The notes below the pieces were generated by a model that searched no databases, was not told the origin of the DNA, and saw only the letters and a list, made by a program, of their open reading frames with translations. From G963692885 sp964658655 (GTDB lineage: Bacteria > Acidobacteriota > Terriglobia > Terriglobales > Acidobacteriaceae): a DNA stretch of 64,000 bases. Both the position numbers and the translations under genes were made by a program. This document shows positions 42,156 to 51,423 of the stretch, in pieces. The DNA lies in assembly GCA_964658655.1 (NCBI GenBank), contig CAZZZL010000012.1, positions 1 to 64,000 of the forward strand, read 5' to 3'. The first letter of the stretch is position 1. Each line of letters opens with the position of its first letter.

Positions 42156-43199
42156 CTACTTAAGCGTCGCAAGGTATGCAGTGACCTGCGTCAGCTGTTC
42201 GGGGCTCAGGTTCATGGCCGGCATATTCGAACCGGACTTGAAGACCTCGGGATTTTCAATCCAGCGCCTCAGGTTTTCCGGAGTGTTCTGCGCGGCACCT
42301 GCGGCAATGGTGTCGCGACTCATCAGGTGGGTCAGGTCCGGACCAAAGCGCCCGTTGGCGATGGTGCCTTTGACGGCGTGGCAGTTGATGCAGGACTGCG
42401 ACTCAAAGACATCGCGGCCGGCCCTGGCCTCGGCGACATCGGCAGCGGCTTGTTGCTGATTCCTGACCCACGCATCGAAGTCGGGGCGCGTCTGCACATA
42501 GACCCGCAACAGCATCTTGGCATGCTCGGTGCCGCAATACTGGTTGCACTGGCCTTCATACATGCCGGGCTTGTAGGGATCGATCCACATCTCGTTCACA
42601 CGAGCGGGGATCATGTCGGTCTTGCCGGCAAGGCGCGGAACCCAGAAGCTGTGAATGACGTCTGCCGAGCTGAGTGTAAGAAAGGTGGGCGTCGGCGTTT
42701 TTGGATCGCTCACGGGCACGTGAAGCTCGTTGGCCGCGGTAAAGCCATACTGCGGATACTGAAACTCCCACCAGAACTGGTGACCGATGGCTGTCACCTT
42801 GATGGCACTGGCAGGCTGCCGCGCGTCTTGCACGGCGAAGATCATGCGTGCCGAGGTGAGGAAGAGGACGACGACGATGAGGATGGGAATGATGGTCCAG
42901 GACAGCTCAATCTGGTTGCTGCCAAAGATCTGGACGGGTTCAGACTTGTCATCGCCGGGCCGCGCGCGGAACTTGATCACAGCGTAGGCGGTCAGTGAGG
43001 CAACGACGATGAAGATGCCTATCGTGATTGCATACACGAACAACTGCAGACTGAAGCTGCCGCTGGCCGGGGTGGAATCCCTGGAGAAAATGCTGGTTGC
43101 GTTGTTGATTGCAAACGCTGACGAGGTCAGCAGCAATGCGGAAAGGCTGACGGCGGCTGCGCGCACATTCCAGATGAACTTTCTTGGCGGAAAAGACAA
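42156..43199 (-). CDS. ctaC: cytochrome c oxidase subunit II with fused cytochrome c
   Basis: A 347-residue subunit II. It begins with a signal-like helix (AAAVSLSALLLTSSAFA), then two membrane helices. The periplasmic cupredoxin domain has the dinuclear CuA site GQCNQYCGTEHAKM and the aromatic patch HQFWWEFQYP that passes electrons. The C-terminal 90 residues are a cytochrome c (CINCH) with a Met ligand in SNMPAM, which defines a caa3-type oxidase. The start is a TTG with GAGGA about ten bases upstream; a GTG 12 codons later is possible. It is the first gene of the respiratory operon. Confidence 0.93.
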   Translation of the reverse strand: MSFPPRKFIWNVRAAAVSLSALLLTSSAFAINNATSIFSRDSTPASGSFSLQLFVYAITIGIFIVVASLTAYAVIKFRARPGDDKSEPVQIFGSNQIELSWTIIPILIVVVLFLTSARMIFAVQDARQPASAIKVTAIGHQFWWEFQYPQYGFTAANELHVPVSDPKTPTPTFLTLSSADVIHSFWVPRLAGKTDMIPARVNEMWIDPYKPGMYEGQCNQYCGTEHAKMLLRVYVQTRPDFDAWVRNQQQAAADVAEARAGRDVFESQSCINCHAVKGTIANGRFGPDLTHLMSRDTIAAGAAQNTPENLRRWIENPEVFKSGSNMPAMNLSPEQLTQVTAYLATLK

Positions 43200-43651
43200 T
43201 GCTGAGTCGCTTCCTCGGTCGCTTGCGTACCGCAGGTTGGGTGCTGCTTATGGATTCAAGGCCAGTTAATCGTCACCGGGCCCGCTTTCATCGCCCATGC
43301 CCCTATCTTAATTTACAAACGGGCCTGAGGATAGCAGGCATTGCCCGCAAAGGCCCCCGAGTTTCAATACCATCGCAGATATAGCTCTAACGTACACTTC
43401 GACTTGCAATGTGCAACGTAAAGATCAGTACAGGCTTGCAGTGCGTTGTTGAAGACTTTCAAACCAGGCCTATCCAGGCACTGCGCTTGAGGAAGCGATG
43501 CAGAGAGAGTGCGGCAGGATCAGACTAGTATGTGCATGAACATGTTCCTTGTGACGGCCATCACATCCTCGATTCCTTTTATCGCGAGAGGATGCGGGCG
43601 AATTCGGCAACGAGAAGCAGCGGCGGCGAGGAGTTGCCCACGGCTGCCGTG
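43200..43651. other. 452-base region between the divergent oxidase operon and sensor kinase
   Basis: This space must hold the promoter of the oxidase operon (leftward) and that of the kinase (rightward). On the minus strand a TAAGAT box near 43315 and a TGCTATCCT box near 43338 are candidates, without good -35 partners. In-frame codons before the kinase start (to 43532) are open but lack family character. No repeat or RNA gene is recognised. Confidence 0.45.
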
Positions 43652-46411
43652 ATGATGACGCATGTTCATCGAAGAGCGTGGCTTGTCCTCTTCATGATGC
43701 TGCTGCCGTACTGCCAGGCGCGGCCGCAGATGGCCGCTGCAGCTTTCGAGCGGCATACCTACCAGGTATGGACCACAAGCACCGGGCTGCCGCAGGATAC
43801 GGTCCGACAGTTTCTGCAGACACGCGACGGTTATGTGTGGATGGCTACGGACGGCGGCCTGGTGCGGTATGACGGGTTCGACTTCGTCACATTCGATCGA
43901 CGCAACACTCCGCAGATGCAGAGCGACCTGGTGAACGGCCTGTTCGAAGACGGGACGGGTTCGCTGTGGCTGGCGACTTCGAATGGCCTGGTCAGGATGG
44001 AAGGCAATCGCTTCAGCCGCTATGCGATGGCAGAGGGTCTGCCGTCTGACTCGGTGCTGTCGGTAGGCCAGGACCAGCACGGTCATATCTGTGCAGTGAC
44101 GGCGGGCGGTTCTGCCTGCCTGGATGCACGCGCATCGTCGGCACGTTTCACGGCGAACCTGCAGCCGAGTGGTGGAGCAGTCGTTGCTGATCAGCGCGAG
44201 AAGACATTGAGTATCACAAGTCCCCTCGACCATACGGCATGGAAGGTAACTGACGGGAAGCTTCAGTCGACGCGAGACGGACGCACCACGGACATTTCCC
44301 TGCCCGATGGTTTCAGCGGCAGTGACATCCTGACGCTGTATGCGGACCGTGAGGGCAATCTATGGGTGGGCAGTGAGAATGCAGGCGCGGCGATTGTCCG
44401 GACGCCGCCGTTTACGACGCTCGGCAGGAAAGATGGCCTGGCTGCCGACCAGGTGCGGTCGCTGTTGGAGGACAGCCGCGGCGACCTGTGGTTCGGTACC
44501 GGCAGCGGACTGACGCGGCTGCATGATGGGGTCTTTACGACCATCGGCCAGCAGGCTGGCGGCAACAAGCCAGGACTGGCGAGCGATGAAATCATCGCGC
44601 TGGCAGGCAGAAGCGCCGATGACCTGTGGGCGGGAACACCAGACGGACTGAGTCATCTGCAGGGATCGAAGATCACGACACTGACGGCTTCGGATGGGTT
44701 GCCGGATGACAATATCCGCTCGCTGCTCGAGGCACGCGACGGCAGCCTGTGGATTGGCACGACACATGGGCTGGCGCATCTCCAGCGGCCGAAGGGCGCC
44801 TCCGCGATCACTGCTGCCGACATTCACACCTACACGACCGCGGACGGCCTGGCCAGCAACGTGATTGGCGCACTGCTCGAGAATGGCGATGGCAGTTTGT
44901 GGGTGGGTACGCGCGCAGGTTTAAGCCATGTGCAGGGCGGCGTGGTGACGACCTCCGGCACGGCGAAGTCTTCGATCATCACGGCGCTGGGCAAGGATGC
45001 AAGCGGCACGCTTTGGATGGGCACGGCAGGAGCAGGGCTTTTCGGCAGAGAGATGCCGGGGTTGCTGCCTGACACGATCTACAGCGTGCTCGATGACGGA
45101 CTGGGAAAGATCTGGCTGAGCAGTCCGGATGGCATTTATCGCGTGGCTGAGAGCGATCTACACGGGCATTCTGCGCGACCGGTGGTTACGCGCTACGACG
45201 TGGCAGATGGTCTGCGCATCAACGACTGCGGCAGCGGGGGTCATCCTGAAGCTATCCGCACGACCGATGGGCATCTTTTATTTGCGACGAGCAAGGGCGT
45301 ATCCGTGGTGAATGCAGCGGACACCGCCCTGCGGCAAGCAGCGCCACCAGTGGTGCTGGAGGCTGTCACAGTCGATGACGCGAATGCGACAGAAGACGCG
45401 GCTTCGACGCAGCAGGTGGAGCGGAGTCTGCATGTTGCGGCGGGGCATGAGCGGCTGGCGTTTCATTATGCCGGGTTGAATTTTGCCGCGCCGTCGAAGG
45501 TGCGCTATCGCTACCAGCTTGAAGAGTTTGACCGCCATTGGATTGACGCGGGCACACGCCGAACGGCGTACTACACGAATATCCCACCGGGCCGTTATCG
45601 CTTCCGGGTGCAGGCATCGATCAACAGCGGGGCGTGGAGCGAACGCGCTGCGGAGATCAAGCTGGTGATTGCGCCGCATTATTACCAGACATGGTGGTTC
45701 TATACGCTGATCGCGGTGATGCTCGCGCTGATGGCGTGGCAGCTTTACCTGTATCGCCTGCGGCAGGTGGAGTTGCGGTTCAATGCGGTGCTGGCGGAGC
45801 GCGGCCGGATTGCGCGTGAAATTCATGACACGCTGGCGCAGGATATCGTCGCCATCTCTGTGCAGCTTGACCTGGTGTCGCGGCTCATGACGCTCTCCAT
45901 CGACAAGGCGCGGGAGCAGCTGGTGGCGACGCGCACGCTGGTGCGGAAAAGCCTGGCGGAGGCGCGGTCGTCGATCTGGGACCTGCGATCCGGCACAGCG
46001 ACAGGGGCCGCTGACAATGACCTGCCGACGCGCATCCGGGAAACAACGCGGCAGGTGGTTGGCGATGCGCCGCTGAAGTTGAATCTAGTGATCACGGGAA
46101 CGTATCGGCAGGCCCCACGCGAGCTGGAGGATGAGCTGCTCCGCATTGCGCAGGAAGCGGTGACCAATGCGGTGCGGCATGCAGAGCCAAAGTGCATCGA
46201 CGTATCGCTTAGCTACCAAGCGCGCGGTGTCGATCTGCGGGTAAAGGACGATGGCCGCGGCTTTGCGATGGCGGGCGAGAAAGCAGGGCCGGCGGGTCAC
46301 TACGGGATTCGCGGCATGCATGAGCGGGCCGAGCGCGCGGGCGCCCGCTTGACGATCGAGAGTCGTCCGGGTGCCGGGACGACAGTGCTGGCGCAGGCTG
46401 ATATTCCCTAA
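43652..46411 (+). CDS. Reg_prop beta-propeller sensor histidine kinase
   Basis: A protein of about 919 residues. After a signal peptide (VHRRAWLVLFMMLLPYCQA) come about 12 repeats of the Reg_prop type, for example DGYVWMATDGGLVRYDG, GSLWLATSNGLVRMEG and GDLWFGTGSGLTRLHDG, forming two periplasmic propellers. A Y_Y_Y domain (YRYQLEEFDRHWIDAG onward) precedes one membrane helix. The kinase core is HisKA_3, with the His in RGRIAREIHDTLAQD. The ATPase part has RIAQEAVTNAVRHAEP and VKDDGRGFAM. It is a NarX-like family kinase that probably senses glycans. The start is uncertain; 43652 gives a normal signal peptide, while GTG 43532 and ATG 43592 are alternatives. A NarL-type regulator follows. Confidence 0.88.
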   Translation: MMTHVHRRAWLVLFMMLLPYCQARPQMAAAAFERHTYQVWTTSTGLPQDTVRQFLQTRDGYVWMATDGGLVRYDGFDFVTFDRRNTPQMQSDLVNGLFEDGTGSLWLATSNGLVRMEGNRFSRYAMAEGLPSDSVLSVGQDQHGHICAVTAGGSACLDARASSARFTANLQPSGGAVVADQREKTLSITSPLDHTAWKVTDGKLQSTRDGRTTDISLPDGFSGSDILTLYADREGNLWVGSENAGAAIVRTPPFTTLGRKDGLAADQVRSLLEDSRGDLWFGTGSGLTRLHDGVFTTIGQQAGGNKPGLASDEIIALAGRSADDLWAGTPDGLSHLQGSKITTLTASDGLPDDNIRSLLEARDGSLWIGTTHGLAHLQRPKGASAITAADIHTYTTADGLASNVIGALLENGDGSLWVGTRAGLSHVQGGVVTTSGTAKSSIITALGKDASGTLWMGTAGAGLFGREMPGLLPDTIYSVLDDGLGKIWLSSPDGIYRVAESDLHGHSARPVVTRYDVADGLRINDCGSGGHPEAIRTTDGHLLFATSKGVSVVNAADTALRQAAPPVVLEAVTVDDANATEDAASTQQVERSLHVAAGHERLAFHYAGLNFAAPSKVRYRYQLEEFDRHWIDAGTRRTAYYTNIPPGRYRFRVQASINSGAWSERAAEIKLVIAPHYYQTWWFYTLIAVMLALMAWQLYLYRLRQVELRFNAVLAERGRIAREIHDTLAQDIVAISVQLDLVSRLMTLSIDKAREQLVATRTLVRKSLAEARSSIWDLRSGTATGAADNDLPTRIRETTRQVVGDAPLKLNLVITGTYRQAPRELEDELLRIAQEAVTNAVRHAEPKCIDVSLSYQARGVDLRVKDDGRGFAMAGEKAGPAGHYGIRGMHERAERAGARLTIESRPGAGTTVLAQADIP

Positions 46412-46532
46412 CCAGCGAGGGTGCGGGGGCGGGTTCATGGTGCTGGCGGCCGGGCAGATTCCATCCAACGATGGATTGACACCGCTCTCAACCCTTTCTA
46501 GCCTCACGAGAGCACAAGGTAGCCAATAACTT

Positions 46533-47159
46533 ATGAGTGAAACAGTACGCCTGATGATTGTGGACGATCATCACATTGTGCGGCAGGGCCTGGCCGCACT
46601 GCTGACGACTATGCCTGGCCTGGAGGTCACTGCAGAGGCTTCGAGCGGCGAGCAGGCCATCGAGCTTTACCGGACGCATCAGCCTGACGTGACCCTGATG
46701 GACCTGCGCATGCAGCATGGCAACGGCGTGGAAGCGATCAGAAGTATACGCGCAGAGTTTCCGCTGGCCCGCATCATTGTCCTGACGACGTTCGACGGCG
46801 ACGAGGATATTTTCCGGGCCCTGCAGGCGGGGGCACGCGGCTACCTGTTGAAGGGGTCGGATATCGATGAGCTGGTCTCAGCGATCACGGCTGTGCACAG
46901 CGGCAAGTCACGCATCCCGGCGCCGGTGGCGGAGCGACTGGCTGAACGAATGAGCAACCCGGCACTTACCGAGCGCGAGACGGATGTACTGAAGCTGATT
47001 GTCGGTGGCAACAGCAACAAGGAGATTGCCAGCGCTCTTTTCATTTCGGAGGCAACGGTCAAGACGCACATCAATAACCTGCTGGGCAAATTAGGCGTGA
47101 CTGACCGCACGCAGGCCGCCACGACTGCGCTGCAGCGCGGCATCGTTCACCTGGATTAG
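46533..47159 (+). CDS. NarL/FixJ-family response regulator
   Basis: A 208-residue regulator. The receiver domain has the acidic pair in IVDDHHIVRQGL and the phospho-acceptor Asp57 in DVTLMDLRM, with the Thr of VLTTFDGDED and the Lys of YLLKGSD. The output domain is LuxR-type helix-turn-helix: LTERETDVLKLIVGGNSNKEI, then ALFISEATVKTHINNLLGKL. It lies 121 bases after the Reg_prop kinase and is its evident partner. Regulated genes are unknown; the secreted GH27 gene 7 kb downstream is one candidate, but nothing ties it directly. Confidence 0.95.
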   Translation: MSETVRLMIVDDHHIVRQGLAALLTTMPGLEVTAEASSGEQAIELYRTHQPDVTLMDLRMQHGNGVEAIRSIRAEFPLARIIVLTTFDGDEDIFRALQAGARGYLLKGSDIDELVSAITAVHSGKSRIPAPVAERLAERMSNPALTERETDVLKLIVGGNSNKEIASALFISEATVKTHINNLLGKLGVTDRTQAATTALQRGIVHLD

Positions 47160-47171
47160 CCGGCGTCGATC

Positions 47172-47726
47172 ATGCTTTCTCCAGCCGTAGACCCGGGTAT
47201 GTCTCGTTGTGCGATGACGCGCAGGCGCGCGCTCGTAGTGCTGGTGTGCCTGTTTATTGCGATGGCGGCCAGAGCCCAGGGAAAATGGCGCAGCGCAAAT
47301 GAAGCCGAGCTGCATGCCATTATCCCGAGTCGTGCTCCGGCAATCTCCGAGCGCATCGAGACAGAATTTCGCACTGCCTCCGGCATCACGGACGGCAAGG
47401 GACACTTTATCGCGGGAGTCGTCATGATCACGGCCGGCTACTCCGCTGAGGGGAAGTACTCGCACTATTTTCTGACGCAGGTACCGTTGCAGCTTGGAGG
47501 AGTCGCGCTTGCAGCGGGTGACTACCTGTTCGGCTGGACGCGGGTTGAAGATGGTTTGAAGGTAAATTTCTACCAGGCCTCGACGGGAAAACCGATTGGG
47601 GTCGTGGATGCTCACCGGGACGCCTCGACCACCCGCGTCGAATCGTTTCGTATCTGGCCGCCGGGCGACAGGTCCGTGGTGCAGATTGGCCGATTTACCT
47701 TTCCCTACATGATTGCCCCGCACTGA
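47172..47726 (+). CDS. small exported protein, unknown function
   Basis: A 184-residue protein. The best signal peptide starts at the third in-frame ATG (47214): RRRALVVLVCLFIAMAARAQG. The 14 residues before it lack character, so the true start may be 47214. The mature region has a beta-rich look with GHFIAGVVMITAGYSAEG and a repeated pattern of about 40 residues; FLTQVPLQLGGVALAAGDYLFGW is the most hydrophobic piece. I do not recognise the family. It is 12 bases after the response regulator gene and may share its transcript. Confidence 0.65.
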   Translation: MLSPAVDPGMSRCAMTRRRALVVLVCLFIAMAARAQGKWRSANEAELHAIIPSRAPAISERIETEFRTASGITDGKGHFIAGVVMITAGYSAEGKYSHYFLTQVPLQLGGVALAAGDYLFGWTRVEDGLKVNFYQASTGKPIGVVDAHRDASTTRVESFRIWPPGDRSVVQIGRFTFPYMIAPH

Positions 47727-47863
47727 TCGAGACGCGCTAACGCCTATTGCACGTTTAGTTTCGATGAAATTGTGCGCTTCGTCACAACATTGGGCATCTA
47801 CCAGACAGTACAGTGAAGTTCTGCGGAGTTCTTCCGCGTTGTACCCGCCCTGGAGGCCAACAC

Positions 47864-50269
47864 ATGGCATCGTCCGTTCAGACAGCACCCGCCGCTGCAT
47901 TTCCACTCGGGGATGAAGAACTTCGCAAAATGGACGCCTACTGGCGCGCCGCCAACTACCTTTCCGTGGGCCAGATTTATCTGAAGGAAAATCCGTTCCT
48001 GGATCGGCCGCTCGAAGTTGCCGACATCAAGCCGCGCCTGCTCGGCCACTTTGGAACAACGCCGGGCCTGAACTTTATCTACCTGCACCTGAATCGGATC
48101 ATCCGCAATCACCAGGCGAAGATCCTCTGCGTCATCGGACCGGGCCATGGAGCGCCCGGCATCATTGCCAACACCTATCTCGAGGGCACGTACACGGAAA
48201 TTTATCCGAACATCGAGCGCAACCGCGATGGTGTGAAGCGATTGTTCCGGCAGTTCTCATGGCCGTATGGTGTGCCGAGTCACGATGCGCCGCAGGTACC
48301 GGGATCTATCCACGAGGGCGGGGAGCTGGGCTACTCGCTGCTGCATGCTTATGGAGCGGCGTTCGATAATCCTGACCTGCTGGTGACATGCGTGGTTGGC
48401 GATGGCGAAGCAGAAACAGGCTCGGCCGCGACCAGCTGGCACTCGAACAAATTTCTAAATCCTATTTCCGATGGCGCGGTGCTGCCGATTCTTCATCTGA
48501 ACGGTTACAAGATCGCGAACCCGACGATCCTGGCTCGTATTTCCCAGGAGGAAATCGAATCGCTGTTTCGCGGGTATGGCTACAAGCCTTACTTCATTGA
48601 GGGCGAGGACCCGGCGAGCATGCATCGCGAGATGTCAGCAACACTCGAGACCATGTATGCCGAGATCCGCGCGATTCAGAAACATGCGCGTGACAATAAC
48701 GATGCGACGCGGCCGATGTGGCCTATGCTCGTGATGCGCACGCCGAAGGGTTGGACGGGTCCGAAGTTTGTGGACGGCAAGCAGGTGGAGGGTACATGGC
48801 GCGCACACCAGGTTCCGCTCGATGATGTGCTCGATAATCCCGCGCACACAAAGCAGCTGGAAGAATGGCTGCAAAGCTATCGTGTGCATGAGATGTTCGA
48901 CGAGAATGGCACATTGCGCGAGGAGATTTTCGCCATGGCACCGAAAGGTGCGCTGCGCATCGGCATGACGGCGCAGGCCAATGGCGGCCAGCTGCTGGTG
49001 CCACTCGCGCTTCCGGATTTTCAGAATTATGCCGTCAAGGTGGAGACGCCCGGAGCAGAAGAGTCGAGCGCGACGTATGTGCTCGGCACTTATCTGCGCG
49101 ACGTGATGAAGGCGAACCTTGCATCGAAAAATTTTCGCGTATTCTCACCGGATGAGAACGCGTCCAATCGGCTGCAGGCGATCTACCAGGCGACCGGGAA
49201 ACGTTGGGACGCGGAGTACTCCAATCCTAATGCGGACGAATATCTTTCCGTCGATGGCCGCGTGATGGAAGTGCTGAGTGAGAATATGTGCGAGGGCTGG
49301 CTCGAAGGCTACCTGCTGACGGGACGCCATGGTTTCTTCTCCTGCTATGAAGCCTTCATCCACATCATCGATTCCATGTTCAACCAGCACGCGAAGTGGT
49401 TGAAGGAGTGCAAAACCCTACCGTGGAGAAAGCCGATCGCTTCACTCAACTACCTGTTGAGTTCGCACGTGTGGAGGCAGGACCATAACGGCTTTTCACA
49501 CCAGGATCCCGGGTTCATGGATGTGGTGGCGACAAAGAAAGCCGATATTGTCCGCATCTATCTTGCGCCTGATGCGAACTGCCTGCTGTCAGTCGCGGAG
49601 CACTGCCTGCGCAGCCGCAATTACGTGAACCTGATCATCGCGGGTAAGCAGCCGGCACCGAACTGGCTCGACATCAGCGCGGCAACGAGACACTGTATTG
49701 CGGGACTCGGCATCTGGGAATGGGCCTGCACCAACTGTGGCGCCGATGACGATCCGGACGTGGTGATGGCGTGCGCCGGTGATGTGCCGACACTCGAAAC
49801 GATGGCAGCGGTAACTGTTCTGCGCACATGGGCGCCGGACTTGAAAGTGCGCGTCGTGAACGTGGTCGATCTGTTCACACTGGAGCCGGAGACGGACCAT
49901 CCGCATGGGCTGGGCGCGGCTGAATTCGATCGATTGTTCACTAAGGACAAGCCGGTGATTTTCGCGTTCCATGGCTATCCGTCGCTGATTCACACGCTGA
50001 CGTATAGTCGTACGAACCATTCCGGATTTCATGTGCACGGGTTTCAGGAAGAAGGAACAACGACCACGCCATTCGATATGGTGGTGCTGAATCAACTGGA
50101 TCGTTATAGCCTGGCGCTGGATGCGATCAAGCATGTGCCACGCCTGCAATCGATCGTTGCTGAGACGGAGCAGCGCTTCTCCGAGGTGATGGAAAGACAC
50201 AAGCTGTATGTGACGGAATACGGTAAGGACCTGCCGGAAGTTGAGGACTGGAAGTGGAGTCCGCAGTGA
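47864..50269 (+). CDS. xfp: xylulose-5-phosphate/fructose-6-phosphate phosphoketolase
   Basis: An 801-residue thiamine-diphosphate enzyme that splits xylulose 5-phosphate or fructose 6-phosphate with phosphate, giving acetyl phosphate. Family motifs are NYLSVGQIYLKENPF near the start, VIGPGHGAPGIIANTYLEGT, GELGYSLLHAYGAAFDNPDL, and the ThDP-binding GDGEAETG...W. The C-terminal part has VIFAFHGYPSLIHTLTY and NHSGFHVHGFQEEGTTTTPFDM. The length is typical. The ATG at 47864 has GGAGG seven bases upstream and is preferred over the earlier reading from 47813. The acetate kinase gene overlaps its stop, giving a two-step route from sugar phosphate to acetate and ATP. Confidence 0.96.
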   Translation: MASSVQTAPAAAFPLGDEELRKMDAYWRAANYLSVGQIYLKENPFLDRPLEVADIKPRLLGHFGTTPGLNFIYLHLNRIIRNHQAKILCVIGPGHGAPGIIANTYLEGTYTEIYPNIERNRDGVKRLFRQFSWPYGVPSHDAPQVPGSIHEGGELGYSLLHAYGAAFDNPDLLVTCVVGDGEAETGSAATSWHSNKFLNPISDGAVLPILHLNGYKIANPTILARISQEEIESLFRGYGYKPYFIEGEDPASMHREMSATLETMYAEIRAIQKHARDNNDATRPMWPMLVMRTPKGWTGPKFVDGKQVEGTWRAHQVPLDDVLDNPAHTKQLEEWLQSYRVHEMFDENGTLREEIFAMAPKGALRIGMTAQANGGQLLVPLALPDFQNYAVKVETPGAEESSATYVLGTYLRDVMKANLASKNFRVFSPDENASNRLQAIYQATGKRWDAEYSNPNADEYLSVDGRVMEVLSENMCEGWLEGYLLTGRHGFFSCYEAFIHIIDSMFNQHAKWLKECKTLPWRKPIASLNYLLSSHVWRQDHNGFSHQDPGFMDVVATKKADIVRIYLAPDANCLLSVAEHCLRSRNYVNLIIAGKQPAPNWLDISAATRHCIAGLGIWEWACTNCGADDDPDVVMACAGDVPTLETMAAVTVLRTWAPDLKVRVVNVVDLFTLEPETDHPHGLGAAEFDRLFTKDKPVIFAFHGYPSLIHTLTYSRTNHSGFHVHGFQEEGTTTTPFDMVVLNQLDRYSLALDAIKHVPRLQSIVAETEQRFSEVMERHKLYVTEYGKDLPEVEDWKWSPQ

Positions 50270-51423
50270 TCCTGGTCATCAACAGCGGTTCTTCTTCGCT
50301 CAAATTCGGAATCTACGAGATTGACGGCGAGAAAGAAGCGCTGCGCTTGAGCGGCTCGATCGATAGCATTGGCGGCAGCGGTGGCAAGCTGAAGCTTAAA
50401 GATGGCGACGGCAAGTCGCTTAGTGAAAAAGAGTCAAACACTAAGACACTTGAGGACGCGTTTACAGCTGCCGTGGCTGCGCTTGAAGGTGCCGGCGTGG
50501 CCAAGCCTGTTGCGATCGGCCATCGCATCGTGCATGGCGGGCCGGATTTGCGTGAGCATCAAAAGCTGACGCCCGACGTGCTCGCAGCGCTCAAGCAGGC
50601 AGTGCATTTTGCGCCGCTGCATGATCCGCCCGCCATCTCCATTATTGAAGCAGCGCAGCGGGAGTTCGGCAGTGTGCCGCAGATCGTGTGCTTCGACACA
50701 GCGTTTCACAAAACGCTTCCGGAAATCGCCGCGCACTATCCTCTGCCGTTGAAGTATTGGGAGCAGGGAGTGCTACGCTATGGATTTCACGGACTGTCGT
50801 ACGAATCGATCGTACATGCGCTGGGCAAAGAGTTGCCGTCGCGAACGATTGTGGCTCACCTGGGCAATGGGGCGAGTCTTGCGGCGATTCTCGATGCCAA
50901 GTCGATCGACACCAGCATGGGTTTAACGCCGACAGGCGGCATTCCTATGGGCACGCGCAGCGGCGATCTTGATCCGGGCGTCGTGTTGTGGCTGCTGCGC
51001 AGCGGGCTGAGTGTCGACGAGGCCGAATCGTTGCTGAATCACGATGCGGGACTGAAAGCGCTGTCAGATGGCGAGAGTGATCTGCGCGCCCTCACCAAGG
51101 CTGCGGACGCGGGTGACGCGGCAGCCAGGCTTGCGCTCGACATCTTCACGCGCAGCATTGCCAAAACGATCGCATCGTATGTCGTGAGTCTTGGCGGGTT
51201 GGATCTGCTGGTGTTTACCGGCGGCATCGGCGAGAACTCCGCACCGGTACGACGGCAGGTCTGCTCGCAACTAAAGTTTCTCGGCATCACGATCGATGAC
51301 GCCAAGAATCTTGCGAATGAAGACGTCATTTCTGCTGGCGAGGACAAGATCGTTGTGAAGGTTATTGCGGCCGATGAAGATGGGCAGATCGCGCGTCACG
51401 CGCGGCGCCTGCTCGACTTTTAG
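50266..51423 (+). CDS. ackA: acetate kinase
   Basis: A 385-residue ASKHA-fold kinase that makes ATP and acetate from acetyl phosphate. Signature 1 is ILVINSGSSSLKFGIYE. HRIVHGGPDLREHQ holds the conserved His-Gly, and CFDTAFHKTLPE and YGFHGLSYESI are the usual segments. TIVAHLGNGASLAAI is phosphate motif 2, followed by DTSMGLTPTGG, and VFTGGIGENSAPVRRQVC closes the ADP site. The GTG at 50266 overlaps the phosphoketolase stop as GTGA, with GGAG six bases upstream; a start at 50254 would add four residues inside that gene. Its end overlaps the convergent UdgX gene by four bases. Confidence 0.96.
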   Translation: MILVINSGSSSLKFGIYEIDGEKEALRLSGSIDSIGGSGGKLKLKDGDGKSLSEKESNTKTLEDAFTAAVAALEGAGVAKPVAIGHRIVHGGPDLREHQKLTPDVLAALKQAVHFAPLHDPPAISIIEAAQREFGSVPQIVCFDTAFHKTLPEIAAHYPLPLKYWEQGVLRYGFHGLSYESIVHALGKELPSRTIVAHLGNGASLAAILDAKSIDTSMGLTPTGGIPMGTRSGDLDPGVVLWLLRSGLSVDEAESLLNHDAGLKALSDGESDLRALTKAADAGDAAARLALDIFTRSIAKTIASYVVSLGGLDLLVFTGGIGENSAPVRRQVCSQLKFLGITIDDAKNLANEDVISAGEDKIVVKVIAADEDGQIARHARRLLDF

